Source: Streptosporangium sandarakinum (GTDB lineage: Bacteria; Actinomycetota; Actinomycetes; Streptosporangiales; Streptosporangiaceae). Taken from it: a stretch of 64,000 bases of DNA. This document shows positions 24,149 through 32,652 of this stretch, in pieces. The notes beneath the pieces are model-generated. The model was not told where the DNA came from. It searched no databases and saw only the letters and a list, made by a program, of their open reading frames with translations. The DNA lies in NCBI RefSeq assembly GCF_013409935.1, contig NZ_JACCCO010000002.1:1-64000 (forward strand). Direction: 5' to 3'. How positions within the stretch are numbered: the first letter of the stretch is position 1; every line of letters begins with the position of its first letter. Both the position numbers and the translations under genes were made by a program.

Positions 24149-25312
24149 ATGGACGGCATGAGCGCCACGGGCGGCGTGAACGCCGTGACCGACGTGAACG
24201 CCGCGGGGAGCCTGAGCACCGCGGGCGGCATGAGCGATGTGAACGCCGCAGAGGGCCTGAGCACCGCGGGCGGCATGAGCGCCATGAGCGATGTGAACGC
24301 CGTGGAGGGCCTGAGCGCCGCGGGCGGCGTGAACGTGGCGTCCCGGCCCGTGCGGATGGCGGTGCTGGGCGCCGCCGACATCGCCCGGCGCCGCATGCTG
24401 CCCGCCATGACCCGGGCCGCCGGGGTGGAACCGGTCGTGGTGGCCGGCCGCCGCCCGGCCGAGACCGGACGGCTCGCCGCCGAGTTCGGTGTGGAGGCCG
24501 CCGGCGACTACGAGACCGCGCTGCTCCGCGACGATGTCGAGGCCGTCTACCTGCCGCTGCCCAACGCCCTGCACGCCCCCTGGGCCGAGCGGGCGCTGCG
24601 GGCCGGCCGGCACGTGCTGGTGGAGAAGCCGCTCACCACCTGCGCCGCCGACACCGCCCGCCTGCAGCGGCTGGCCGACGAGCGGGGCCTGGTGCTGATG
24701 GAGGCGATGATGTTCGTCCACCACGCCCAGCACGAGGAGGTGCGCCGGCTGCTGGACGGCGGCGCCCTCGGCACTCCGCTGGCGTTCACCGCCGCTTTCA
24801 CCGTGCCGCCCCGCGACCCCGGTGACATCCGCTACCGGGCCGATCTCGGCGGCGGCGCGCTGCTGGACACCGGCGTCTACCCGCTGCGCGCCGCCCAGCA
24901 CCTGCTCGGCGGCGACCTGGAGGTGCTGGGGGCGGTGCTGCGCTGCGGCGACGAGGTCGACGTGGGCGGCGCCGCCCTGCTGGTCTCCCCGCGCGGAGTG
25001 ACCGCGCAGGTGGAGTTCGGCTTCGACCGGCCCTACCGCTGCTCCTACGAGATCCGCGGCAGCCGGGGCGGGCTGCTGCTGGACCGCGCCTTCACCCCGC
25101 CCGCGGACCTGACGCCGGTGGCCCGCCGTACCGGACTCGACGGCCGGACCGATGACCTGCCGCTGCGGGCCGACGACCAGTTCGCCGCGCTGCTGCGGAG
25201 CTTCGCCCGGGCGGTGCGCACCGGGGAGCGCCACGGCGACGCCGCCGCGTCGCTGGCCCAGGCGCGGCTGGTCGACCGCATCCGCGAGACGGCCCGGCGG
25301 GTCCCCGCCTGA
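24149..25312 (+). CDS. NDP-hexose 3-ketoreductase (Gfo/Idh/MocA family), repeat-bearing N-terminus
   Basis: The conserved part starts with VRMAVLGAADIARRRMLPAM, a Rossmann NAD(P)H site, and has EKPLTTCAADTARLQRLADE with the catalytic Lys of EKP. It should reduce C3 of the unstable 3,4-diketo product of the preceding 2,3-dehydratase. The annotated frame begins at ATG 24149 with about 67 low-complexity residues made of a 15-residue tandem repeat, absent from family members I know. GTG 24350 would give the normal 320-residue enzyme. Neither start has a strong SD, and translational coupling to the upstream stop favours 24149. The true N-terminus is undecided. Confidence 0.88.
   Translation: MDGMSATGGVNAVTDVNAAGSLSTAGGMSDVNAAEGLSTAGGMSAMSDVNAVEGLSAAGGVNVASRPVRMAVLGAADIARRRMLPAMTRAAGVEPVVVAGRRPAETGRLAAEFGVEAAGDYETALLRDDVEAVYLPLPNALHAPWAERALRAGRHVLVEKPLTTCAADTARLQRLADERGLVLMEAMMFVHHAQHEEVRRLLDGGALGTPLAFTAAFTVPPRDPGDIRYRADLGGGALLDTGVYPLRAAQHLLGGDLEVLGAVLRCGDEVDVGGAALLVSPRGVTAQVEFGFDRPYRCSYEIRGSRGGLLLDRAFTPPADLTPVARRTGLDGRTDDLPLRADDQFAALLRSFARAVRTGERHGDAAASLAQARLVDRIRETARRVPA
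24191..24334 (+). repeat. Three in-frame 45-bp tandem repeats
   Basis: Copies at 24191-24235, 24236-24280 and 24290-24334 encode DVNAAGSLSTAGGMS, DVNAAEGLSTAGGMS and DVNAVEGLSAAGGVN. A 9-bp insert (encoding AMS) lies before the third copy, and partial copies lie upstream from 24158. All keep the reading frame. Confidence 0.9.
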
Positions 25313-25392
25313 CCGGCACCGGACCGGCACTCGACCACATCCGACCGCACACGTCCGGCACCCGACCGACATCCGACCGCAAAGGAGGCACG

Positions 25393-26331
25393 GTGCGCGC
25401 TCACCACGACCCGGAGAAACGAGTGGTCGTCCTGGGGGGAACCGGCTTCGTGGGCCGGCACGTCCACGCCGCCTTCACCGCCGCCGGCTGGGAGGCGCTC
25501 ACCGTCGGCCGCACCGCCGCGGCCGACGTCGCGCTCGACCTCACCGCCGCCCCGCCGCGCGCCCTGGCCGCGGCCCTCGACCGGCACCGCGCCACCGCGG
25601 TGGTCAACGCGGCCGGCGACTACTGGGGCCTGAGCGAGGAGCGGATGCGCCACTCCTTCGTCACCGTGACCGAGCGGGTGCTGGCCGCGGCGGACCTCGC
25701 CGTACGGCGGCCGCGGCTGGTGCAGCTCGGCACCGTCCTGGAGTACGGCCCACTGCCCGAGGGCACGCCGCTGACCGAGGACGCCCCGATCGACCCGGTC
25801 GGCGGCTACGGTCGCACCAAGTACGCCGCCACCCGCGCGGTCCTCGACGCGGACGCCGACGCGGTGGTGCTGCGGGTGACCAACTCCGTCGGCCCCGGGG
25901 CCCACCCCTCCAGCCTGCTGGGCAAGGTGGGCCACGCGCTGCTGGACGCCGTACGGCGGGGCCGGCCCGCGACGCTGGAGCTGGCGCCGCTGCGGGCGGT
26001 GCGCGACTACCTGGACGTGCGCGACCTGGCCGAGGCCGTCGTGGCCGCGGCCGGCGCCGACGCGAGCGGCCGGGTCGTCAACATCGGGACCGGCCGGGCC
26101 GTGCCGATCAGGCGGCTGGTGGGCGACCTGATCGAGGTCAGCGGGGTCCGCGCCGAGATCGTCGAGCGTGAGCCCGCCTCGACGACGCAGGTCTCGCCCG
26201 GGGCGATCGCCGAATGGCTCCAGGTCGATCCGGCGACGGCGCGGCGGGTGCTGGGCTGGACGGCCCGGCGGACGCTGCGGGACGCGCTCGACGACTTCTG
26301 GAAGGACCTGCTCGACGGCACACGGCGCTGA
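25393..26331 (+). CDS. NDP-hexose 4-ketoreductase (NAD-dependent epimerase/dehydratase family)
   Basis: The 312-residue SDR-type protein starts at GTG 25393, 3 nt after GGAGGCACG. It has the NAD(P) loop VVVLGGTGFVGRHV, the Ser-Tyr-Lys triad around LGTVLEYG and GGYGRTKYAATRAV, and a C-terminal sugar-nucleotide domain (RDYLDVRDLAEAVV, then NIGTGRAVPIRRLV). It likely reduces C4 and completes the dTDP-2,6-dideoxy-L-hexose. No aminotransferase or C-methyltransferase is present, so the sugar is probably a plain dideoxyhexose. It is last in the three-gene sugar operon, followed by a hairpin terminator. Confidence 0.88.
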   Translation: MRAHHDPEKRVVVLGGTGFVGRHVHAAFTAAGWEALTVGRTAAADVALDLTAAPPRALAAALDRHRATAVVNAAGDYWGLSEERMRHSFVTVTERVLAAADLAVRRPRLVQLGTVLEYGPLPEGTPLTEDAPIDPVGGYGRTKYAATRAVLDADADAVVLRVTNSVGPGAHPSSLLGKVGHALLDAVRRGRPATLELAPLRAVRDYLDVRDLAEAVVAAAGADASGRVVNIGTGRAVPIRRLVGDLIEVSGVRAEIVEREPASTTQVSPGAIAEWLQVDPATARRVLGWTARRTLRDALDDFWKDLLDGTRR

Positions 26332-26349
26332 GCGGGAAGAAGAACGGAA

Positions 26350-26381
26350 GGGCCCCGGGGCGTCTCGTCGCCCCGGGGCCC
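26350..26381 (+). terminator. Rho-independent-type hairpin after the sugar operon
   Basis: A perfect 13-bp stem (GGGCCCCGGGGCG with its complement) has a 6-nt loop (TCTCGT) and is followed by TTT, 19 nt after the 4-ketoreductase stop. Confidence 0.8.
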
Positions 26382-26470
26382 TTTCGCCCCGAGGTTCTTC
26401 TCGGCCCGGGGTTCTTTTCGGCTCGGAGTCCTTGTCGGTCCGGGGTTCTTTTCGGCTCGGGGCGACGATG
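26382..26470. repeat. Short degenerate repeats in the convergent intergenic region
   Basis: The string CGGGGTTCTTTTCGGCTCGG occurs twice, 34 nt apart, with diverged copies (GAGGTTCTTCTCGGCCCGG) to the left. No gene is read through it. Confidence 0.6.
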
Positions 26471-26522
26471 GCGGGCGCCGGGACGCACCTCCTGGAGGGC
26501 CGGAGGAACGGCCGGGAAAGAG

Positions 26523-26569
26523 ATCGGGCCCGTCGCGGGTGCGCGCGGCACGCCCGCGACGGGCCCGAT
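26523..26569 (-). terminator. Long hairpin terminator of the halogenase operon
   Basis: A perfect 17-bp stem (ATCGGGCCCGTCGCGGG with its complement) encloses a 13-nt loop, 39 nt past the halogenase stop. It probably insulates two convergent operons. Confidence 0.8.
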
Positions 26570-26607
26570 CCGGGTCCGGTTGCGGCGGTGGTCTCGGCCG
26601 GGGCAGG

Positions 26608-27927
26608 TCAGGCGGGGGCGGGCACCGGCTCGTCGGGGACGGTGTCCGGGACGACGTCGGACGGACCGGCCTCGGAGCCGGAGCCGGCGGTGCCGGAGGG
26701 GCCGGCCGGGGCCGGGTCGCCGGACAGGTCGAAGATGGGGCGCAGCCGGTTGAGGCCGGAGATCAGCGTCACGAAGTCCTCGCGCGGGAAGAACAGCTTC
26801 TTCGGATCCACCAGCGCCTGGGCGTACTCGTAGTAGGCCTTCCGGTCCAGCCCGGCGTCGTAGAAGAAGCGGACGAAGGAGATGATGTTCCCCAGGAACT
26901 CCCGATAGGAGTTCTCGTACCGCTCGCGGACGGCCTCCTCCCTGGCCGGGTCGGCGAGGATGTGCGGCACGGCGTCGGCGGCGGCCCGCGCGGCCATCAT
27001 GGCCAGGGTCACGCCGGTGGAGAACAGCGGGTCGACGAACCCCGCCGCGTCGCCGACGAGCATCCAGCCCGGACCGGTGAACCGCTCGCAGGTGTAGGAC
27101 CAGTCGCGGGCGTTGCGGAAGGCGCTGACCTGCCTGCCCTCGGCCAGCAGATGCTTGACGTGGACCGACTCGGCGATCTTGGCGGCGAACAGCGCGGGCA
27201 GGTCCAGCCCGCTCGCCTTGGCCTCGTCCACGGGGGTGACGAAGCCGACGCTGTGGGTGCCGTCGTTGAGCGGGATGTACCAGAACCAGCCGCCGGGGAC
27301 GTGCTCGATGAAGATGTTGCCGGCCTCGTCGCCGGTGAGGCTCTCGCCGTTCTGGTAGTAGGTCCACACCGCGACGTTGCGCAGGTCGTCGTGCCACTGG
27401 ACCTCGGACACGTGGCGGCCCAGGGCACGTCCCTGGCCGGAGGCGTCCAGCACGAAGGAGGCGCGGACCTCCTGCTCGCCGCCGCCGCGCACGGCGTAGC
27501 GGACGCCGGTGACGCGGCCGTCCTCGATGACGGGCTCCTTGACGACGGCCTCCTCGACCACCTCGGCGCCCAGCTCCCTGGCCCGGGTCAGCAGCAGCGC
27601 GTCGAAGTCGGCGCGGCGGACGTTGTAGGCGTGGGGGTACTCGGGCTGGCCGTGGTCGAACGAGAAGTTCCACCGCCCGTCCTTGCCCCAGACGAGGCTG
27701 CCGCCGTACTTCCTGACGAAGCCGAGCGCCTCGACGCGGTCGCGGACGCCGAGCTCCTCCAGCACCTCGATGCATCCGGTGATCAGGGACTCGCCGATGT
27801 GGTAGCGGGGGAACTTCTCGCGTTCCAGCAGCAGGACGTTGACGCCCTTCTTCGCGAGCAGGCCGGCGGCGGAGCTGCCGGCCGGGCCTCCGCCGATCAC
27901 GATGACGTCGAACTGTCGGCTAGACAT
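26608..27927 (-). CDS. FADH2-dependent halogenase
   Basis: The 439-residue protein has the FAD loop VIVIGGGPAGSSAAG at residues 8-22 and the halogenase motif WFWYIP near residue 212, which blocks monooxygenation so that HOCl can form. GDAAGFVDPLFSTGVTLAM, the second FAD motif, follows. The sequence belongs to the phenol/pyrrole or carrier-bound substrate branch rather than the tryptophan branch (inference from the short length and LFFPREDF near the C-terminus). The C-terminal 40 residues are Pro/Ala/Glu-rich and look disordered. ATG 27927 starts directly on the fold; the upstream frame to 27957 is not needed. It needs a flavin reductase, which I do not see here. Confidence 0.88.
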   Translation of the reverse strand: MSSRQFDVIVIGGGPAGSSAAGLLAKKGVNVLLLEREKFPRYHIGESLITGCIEVLEELGVRDRVEALGFVRKYGGSLVWGKDGRWNFSFDHGQPEYPHAYNVRRADFDALLLTRARELGAEVVEEAVVKEPVIEDGRVTGVRYAVRGGGEQEVRASFVLDASGQGRALGRHVSEVQWHDDLRNVAVWTYYQNGESLTGDEAGNIFIEHVPGGWFWYIPLNDGTHSVGFVTPVDEAKASGLDLPALFAAKIAESVHVKHLLAEGRQVSAFRNARDWSYTCERFTGPGWMLVGDAAGFVDPLFSTGVTLAMMAARAAADAVPHILADPAREEAVRERYENSYREFLGNIISFVRFFYDAGLDRKAYYEYAQALVDPKKLFFPREDFVTLISGLNRLRPIFDLSGDPAPAGPSGTAGSGSEAGPSDVVPDTVPDEPVPAPA

Positions 27928-27999
27928 GGGACTTCCCCTCGTTGCGGCTGAGAGCATTCACGGGCGCGATCGCGGACTCGATGACGGGTGCGGGAGCGG

Positions 28000-28284
28000 T
28001 CATGGACGCGTGTCTTCCGGAAGGATCCCCGCGGCCGCTGAAGGACCGCTCGGGGATCGGTACAGCGGGACGTCGCCGCCGTCGGCGGCCGCGAGGCGGA
28101 CCGGGCTGGGGGCGGGGCGTCCGCGGGCGGGACCGGCGGATACGGCGGGTACGGCGGGTACGGCGGGAGTGACGGTGGCGGCGGGGACCTCGTCAAGGCC
28201 GCCGGGGTCGTCGAGGGGCCAGGTGGGCGCGCCCCAGAACGTGTAGAGCCAGCTGGTCAGGATCTCGCGGGTGAGGGGGCCCAC
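28000..28284 (-). CDS. Small Trp-rich protein of unknown function
   Basis: A GTG at 28284 follows GGAGGG by 6 nt and opens a 94-residue frame. It reads MGPLTREILTSWLYTFWGAP and TWPLDDPGGLDEVP, then a Pro/Ala/Val repeat-like tail ending at TGA 28000. The N-terminal 35 residues are dense in aromatic residues and look conserved; the tail looks disordered. It lies between the carrier-bearing megaenzyme and the halogenase on the same strand, so it is probably co-expressed with them. A chaperone-like or docking role would fit, by analogy with small helpers of carrier enzymes (inference). I know no family for it. Confidence 0.5.
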   Translation of the reverse strand: MGPLTREILTSWLYTFWGAPTWPLDDPGGLDEVPAATVTPAVPAVPAVSAGPARGRPAPSPVRLAAADGGDVPLYRSPSGPSAAAGILPEDTRP

Positions 28285-28309
28285 GGGTTTCCCTCCGATC
28301 TGTACGGCG

Positions 28310-28470
28310 CGGAGCCGGGACGGGCGGTTCGGTTCAGTTCGATACGGTTCGTTTTGGCACGGGGCCGGTGTACGGTGCGGAGCCGGGGCAGGCGGTCCGG
28401 TTCGACAGGGCACGGGACCGGTGTACGGCGGGGCCGGGACGGGCGGTTCGGTACGGCACGGAGCCGGCGC
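28310..28470. repeat. Degenerate repeats between the small gene and the megaenzyme
   Basis: Units such as GGGACGGGCGGTTCGGT and GGGACCGGTGTACGG recur at roughly 50-70-nt spacing, with variants GGGGCCGGTGTACGG and GGTTCGACAGGGCACGG. No supported gene crosses it. Confidence 0.55.
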
Positions 28471-28476
28471 GGGCTG

Positions 28477-31400
28477 TCAGCGGGTGAGGGAGCAGGCCAG
28501 GTCGAGCAGCGTGGGCTGCTCGAACAGGGCGGCGTTGGGCACGTCCACCCCCAGCGCCGCCTCCAGCCGGGCGCGCAGCTGCAACAGCTGGATGGAGCTG
28601 ACGCCCAGCTCGTAGAGCCGGTCGCCGGGCTGCACCGGCTGGCCCGTGAAGTCGGTCATCGTCTGCCGCAGGGTCTCCCAGGCGGCGCTCTCGGCCGGGG
28701 TGAGGGATCCGTCCCCGTCCGCCGGGGACGCGTTCTCCTCGCGGATCACCTCGGCCGTGACGCCGAACGGGTCGGTGTAGACCAGCGGTTCCCCCGGAAG
28801 ACCGGGGGAGTGGCACGACAGGCGCTCCAGCGGGCCGGTGCCGCTCATCCGGGTGCGGATCTCCGCGGCGCGGGGGTTGAGCCCGGCGTAGAGGACGCCG
28901 GGCGGCCGGCGCAGCAGGACCCGGGTGAGCAGGTGACCCTGGTCGGCCGGCAGGGACAGCACGCCGCGCTGGACGGCGGCCGCCTCGTAGGGGTTGTCCT
29001 CGTTGACGCCGAGCCCCCGCCACAGGCCCCAGGCCAGGCTGTGCGCGGTGACGCCGGCGCGGGCGACGAGGTGCTCGGTGAACGCGTCGGCGAAGGCGTT
29101 GCCCGCGCCGTACGCGGCGCAGCCGGCCGAGGCGAGGTGGCCCAGCAGCGAGGAGAAGGTGACCAGACGGGCACCGGGGCGGCGCCGTACCAGGTCGGCG
29201 AGGTTCAGCAGGCCGGCGACCTTGGGCTGCCGGGCGGGGTCCCAGTCGGCGGGGTCCTCCTCGGCGATCGGCCGGAAGCGGTAGTCGCCGGCCAGGTGCA
29301 GCACGCCGTCCAGCGGCCCTCCCCAGGCGGCCTCGGCCTCGGCGGCGGCCCGTTCCAGGGCCTCGGCGTCGCGGACGTCCACGCTGCGGTAGCGCACGTC
29401 GCGGCCGGGGACGGCCAGGCCGGAGAGGACGGTCCGCAGCGCGGCGTCCCGTTCCGGGTCACGCCGCCCGACGAGGAGGAAGCGGGCGCCGTAGCGGTCG
29501 GCGAGGGAGGCGACCAGCGGGGCGCCGACGCCGCCCGCGCCGCCGGTGACCAGGTAGCGGCCGCCGCGGCGCAACGCGTCCCGTCCCCCGGCGGCCCGGC
29601 CCGTCCCGGCGGCTCCGGCGCCTTCACCGGTGCCGGTGCCGGCACCGGTCAGCGGCTCCAGCTGCACGGTGTACGGCCGGCCGCGCCGCCAGGCCACCTC
29701 GCCCTGCCCGGCGGCGTGGTCGGACAGGGCCGCCAGCAGGTCGCGGGCGTCCTCGGCGGGTGAGGCGCCGGCCAGGTCGACGTGGCAGGCGCGGCTCGCG
29801 GGGTTCTCCCGCCCGGCGACCGCGCCGAGGAGCGCGGCCTGGGCGGCGGGGTAGCACAGGTCCTCCTCGCCGGTGACCGGCCGCAGTCCGCGGCTGACGG
29901 TGACCAGCCGCGGGTCGCCCGGCCTGCCGGATAGGAAGGTCCGGCAGGCCGTCAGCAGGTCGCGGCCGCAGCGGCGCAGCGCCTCCTCGACCCGTTCGCG
30001 GGGACCGGCCGGGTCGGGCGCGGGCAGGTAGCTCCACAGGTACAGCAGGGTCGCGGGTGGCGTCCGGCGCAGCCGCAGGGCGTCGCGCAGGGCGTACCAG
30101 TCGACGGCGGAGGCGGGGTCGATGGTGTAGCCGCCGTCGTCCAGGGTGCTGAAGTGCGGGCCGGGGCGGACGACGACGACCGGGCCGGGCGGCTCCAGCG
30201 CGGCGGCCAGCCCGAGGTCGTCGGCGAACACCACGGTGACGCCGTCCGCGACCGGCGCGGCGACCGGGCGGGGCTCGGCGGCGCGCCAGACGGGCCGCGA
30301 CAGGCAGTCCGGCACGGTGGCCGCGGTGCCGCGGGCCGCGGCGATCGCGCGGACCAGTTCGTCGAAGTCGCCGGACTCCATGCGCCGCACCAGGGCGGCG
30401 CGCTGGATCTTCCCGCTGGTGGTGCGGGGGAACTCCGCCTCGGTGATGGGCAGCGCGTGGGCGGCGGTCAGCCGGATCCGCTCGGCGACGGCCCGGTGGA
30501 CCCGTTCGACGGTCTCCACGACGGCGGCCGGCGGCCGGCCGCCGGGGCCCGCGGCCTCCTCGCCGGGGGCGGGGCGGGGGACGAAGAAGACGGCCAGCAC
30601 CTCGCTGCCGGTGGCCGGGTCGGGCACGCCGCAGGCGGCCACCAGCCCGGAGGCCACCCCGTCCAGGCCGCCGACGAGGTCCTCGATCTCGTGGCAGTAG
30701 TACTTCTCGCCGTTGATGACGATGAGCTCCTTGGCGCGTCCGCTGATGACGACCTCGCCGTCGAGCATGAAGGCCAGGTCGCCGGTGTCGAACCAGCCGT
30801 CGGCGGTGAACGCCTCGGCGTTGGCGGCCGGGTTGTCCAGATAGCCGGGGGTGACGCGGGCGGATCTGACCTGGAAGCGGCCGATCATCCCCTCGGGCAG
30901 CACGCGGCCCTCGTCGTCGGCCACGCGCAGGTCCGCCCCGGGGGCGGCCGGGCCCATGCTCATGAACTCCAGGCAGTCGGCCGCGGCGTCGCCGGGGCCG
31001 GCCAGGCGCAGCGTGCCGTTGAGCGAGGACTTGGCGACGCGCAGCACACTGGCCGGTTCGGCGAAGAACTTGCAGGTGGCGCCGGTGGCGGTCTCGGCCA
31101 TGCCCCACATGTGGACGACGGCGCGCTCGTCGATGCCGAGCGGCGCGACCTGGACGAGGAAGTCGCGCATCACCGCGGGCAGGCACTGCTCTCCGGCGTT
31201 GAGCATGGTGCGCACCGACGACAGGTCCCACCTGCCGGTCGGGTCGCCGCCGTCCCTGCGCAGGTCGCGCAGGGCGTCGGCGGCCAGCCGGTAGGCGAAG
31301 TTGGCCGACCAGGTGTGGTGCACGCCGTACCGGCTCAGCACGTCCAGCCAGCGCAGCGGCTGCTCGGCGATGTGGCCGGTGGGGGCGTGGACGCCGTCGC

Positions 31401-32652
31401 AGCCCAGGACGACGTCGCGCAGCAGGTACATCACCAGCGGCGCGACGTGGTCGAACGGCAGCCAGTTGAAGCTGGTCTCGCCGGGCCGTACCAGGTCCAC
31501 CTGGCGGGCCGACAGGGCGTTCTCCACGATGGCGCGGTGCGTCACCGGGATGACCTTGGAGGCGCCGGTGCTGCCGGACGACAGGGCCATGATCGCCACG
31601 TCGGACGGCCGGGCGGGGTGGACGTCGTCGCTCTCGGGGGAGATCTCCAGCTCGGCGACCGACAGCCAGTTCAGCCCGGGTTCGCCGTAGAGGGCGGCCA
31701 GGCCGGCCACGCCGTCGGCGGAGGCGTCGTCGGTGATGATCGGCGGGCGGCCGAGGGCGCGCCAGGCGTGCATCAGCTTGTCGAGCACCGGGTGGCGGTC
31801 GTCGAAGGAGGGCGGCGCGGTGACGGTCACGCAGGTGACGCCGCCCAGCACGCACGCCCACACGGCCGGGAAGTAGTCGGTGAGGCCCGGCACCAGCAGG
31901 ATGGCCGGGGAGCCGGGCCGCATGCCGCGCTCGCGCATGCCGCCGAGGATCCTCCTGCCGCGCCGCAGCAGCTCGGGGTAGCCGACGAAGGTGTCGCCGT
32001 CGCGGGTGACGGCCCGCACGCCCAGGTGGGGGAAGCGCTCGGCGGCCGAGACGATGGCCTGGGTGACGGTCTCGGGGTCGCCTGCGAGCCGCTCCAGCGG
32101 CGGCCCCTCGGCCAGGGAGGGCCGGGCCGCGCCGTCCGCGCCGTCCGGAGTGTCCGGAGTGTCCGGAGTGTCCGGTGCCGCGCCGGTGGCGCGGGCAGGG
32201 GCGTCGTCGTCGGCCAGGACGACCCGCGGCGCCTCCTCGCCGACCGGTACCGGTTCGGCGCGCACGCCCCACCGCGCGGCGAAGGCGTCCAGCGCCTCGG
32301 CGGCCGGCACCGGGATCCGGGTCAGCGCCGCGAGGTCCGGCTCGCCGTCGCCGGTACGCGGGACGCGCCGGACCGGTACGGTCGCCACGGCACCGGCCGC
32401 GTGCCCGGCCAGGGCCTCGGCGATCCTTTCGCGCAGCTCCCCGAGGTCGGCGTCGTGCGCGGCGACCGGGTAGGCCACCGTGAGCGCCGGGGCGGTCCCG
32501 GCGCCCGTGGGTCCGGAGCCGCCTCCGTCGAGAGGACGGCCGGGACCGTCTTCGGCGGGCCGGTCCGGCGGGGTCCGTCGCAGGACGACACCGTCGAGCA
32601 CGCCGTCGAGACCGAGCAGCAGCGGTTCGAGGTCATTGAGGCGAGAGTTCAC
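28477..32652 (-). CDS. Acyl-ligase / ketoreductase / acyl-carrier megaenzyme (AL-KR-ACP)
   Basis: This 1391-residue protein has an acyl-AMP ligase (about residues 200-780): phosphate loop ALSSGSTGASKV near 355, FNWLPFDHVAPLVMYLLRDV, and the C-terminal catalytic Lys in TTSGKIQRAAL. A PKS-type ketoreductase follows (about 810-1210) with NADPH loop YLVTGGAGGVGAPL and Ser/Tyr in FSSLLGHLASAGCAAYGAGN. A carrier domain closes it, with LGVSSIQLLQLRARLEAAL near 1345. The ligase resembles the AL loading domains of PksJ-type synthases. No KS or AT is present. It could load an acid, reduce a keto group and hold the hydroxyacyl for transfer. The first 190 residues are Pro/Ala/Asp-rich. GTG 32652 has AAGGAG upstream and overlaps the NAT-like gene, so the two are coupled. 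Confidence 0.88.
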   Translation of the reverse strand: MNSRLNDLEPLLLGLDGVLDGVVLRRTPPDRPAEDGPGRPLDGGGSGPTGAGTAPALTVAYPVAAHDADLGELRERIAEALAGHAAGAVATVPVRRVPRTGDGEPDLAALTRIPVPAAEALDAFAARWGVRAEPVPVGEEAPRVVLADDDAPARATGAAPDTPDTPDTPDGADGAARPSLAEGPPLERLAGDPETVTQAIVSAAERFPHLGVRAVTRDGDTFVGYPELLRRGRRILGGMRERGMRPGSPAILLVPGLTDYFPAVWACVLGGVTCVTVTAPPSFDDRHPVLDKLMHAWRALGRPPIITDDASADGVAGLAALYGEPGLNWLSVAELEISPESDDVHPARPSDVAIMALSSGSTGASKVIPVTHRAIVENALSARQVDLVRPGETSFNWLPFDHVAPLVMYLLRDVVLGCDGVHAPTGHIAEQPLRWLDVLSRYGVHHTWSANFAYRLAADALRDLRRDGGDPTGRWDLSSVRTMLNAGEQCLPAVMRDFLVQVAPLGIDERAVVHMWGMAETATGATCKFFAEPASVLRVAKSSLNGTLRLAGPGDAAADCLEFMSMGPAAPGADLRVADDEGRVLPEGMIGRFQVRSARVTPGYLDNPAANAEAFTADGWFDTGDLAFMLDGEVVISGRAKELIVINGEKYYCHEIEDLVGGLDGVASGLVAACGVPDPATGSEVLAVFFVPRPAPGEEAAGPGGRPPAAVVETVERVHRAVAERIRLTAAHALPITEAEFPRTTSGKIQRAALVRRMESGDFDELVRAIAAARGTAATVPDCLSRPVWRAAEPRPVAAPVADGVTVVFADDLGLAAALEPPGPVVVVRPGPHFSTLDDGGYTIDPASAVDWYALRDALRLRRTPPATLLYLWSYLPAPDPAGPRERVEEALRRCGRDLLTACRTFLSGRPGDPRLVTVSRGLRPVTGEEDLCYPAAQAALLGAVAGRENPASRACHVDLAGASPAEDARDLLAALSDHAAGQGEVAWRRGRPYTVQLEPLTGAGTGTGEGAGAAGTGRAAGGRDALRRGGRYLVTGGAGGVGAPLVASLADRYGARFLLVGRRDPERDAALRTVLSGLAVPGRDVRYRSVDVRDAEALERAAAEAEAAWGGPLDGVLHLAGDYRFRPIAEEDPADWDPARQPKVAGLLNLADLVRRRPGARLVTFSSLLGHLASAGCAAYGAGNAFADAFTEHLVARAGVTAHSLAWGLWRGLGVNEDNPYEAAAVQRGVLSLPADQGHLLTRVLLRRPPGVLYAGLNPRAAEIRTRMSGTGPLERLSCHSPGLPGEPLVYTDPFGVTAEVIREENASPADGDGSLTPAESAAWETLRQTMTDFTGQPVQPGDRLYELGVSSIQLLQLRARLEAALGVDVPNAALFEQPTLLDLACSLTR

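Noticed and set aside
24158-24334. CRISPR-like array
   Set aside because: The repeats are directly tandem, in frame and without spacers.
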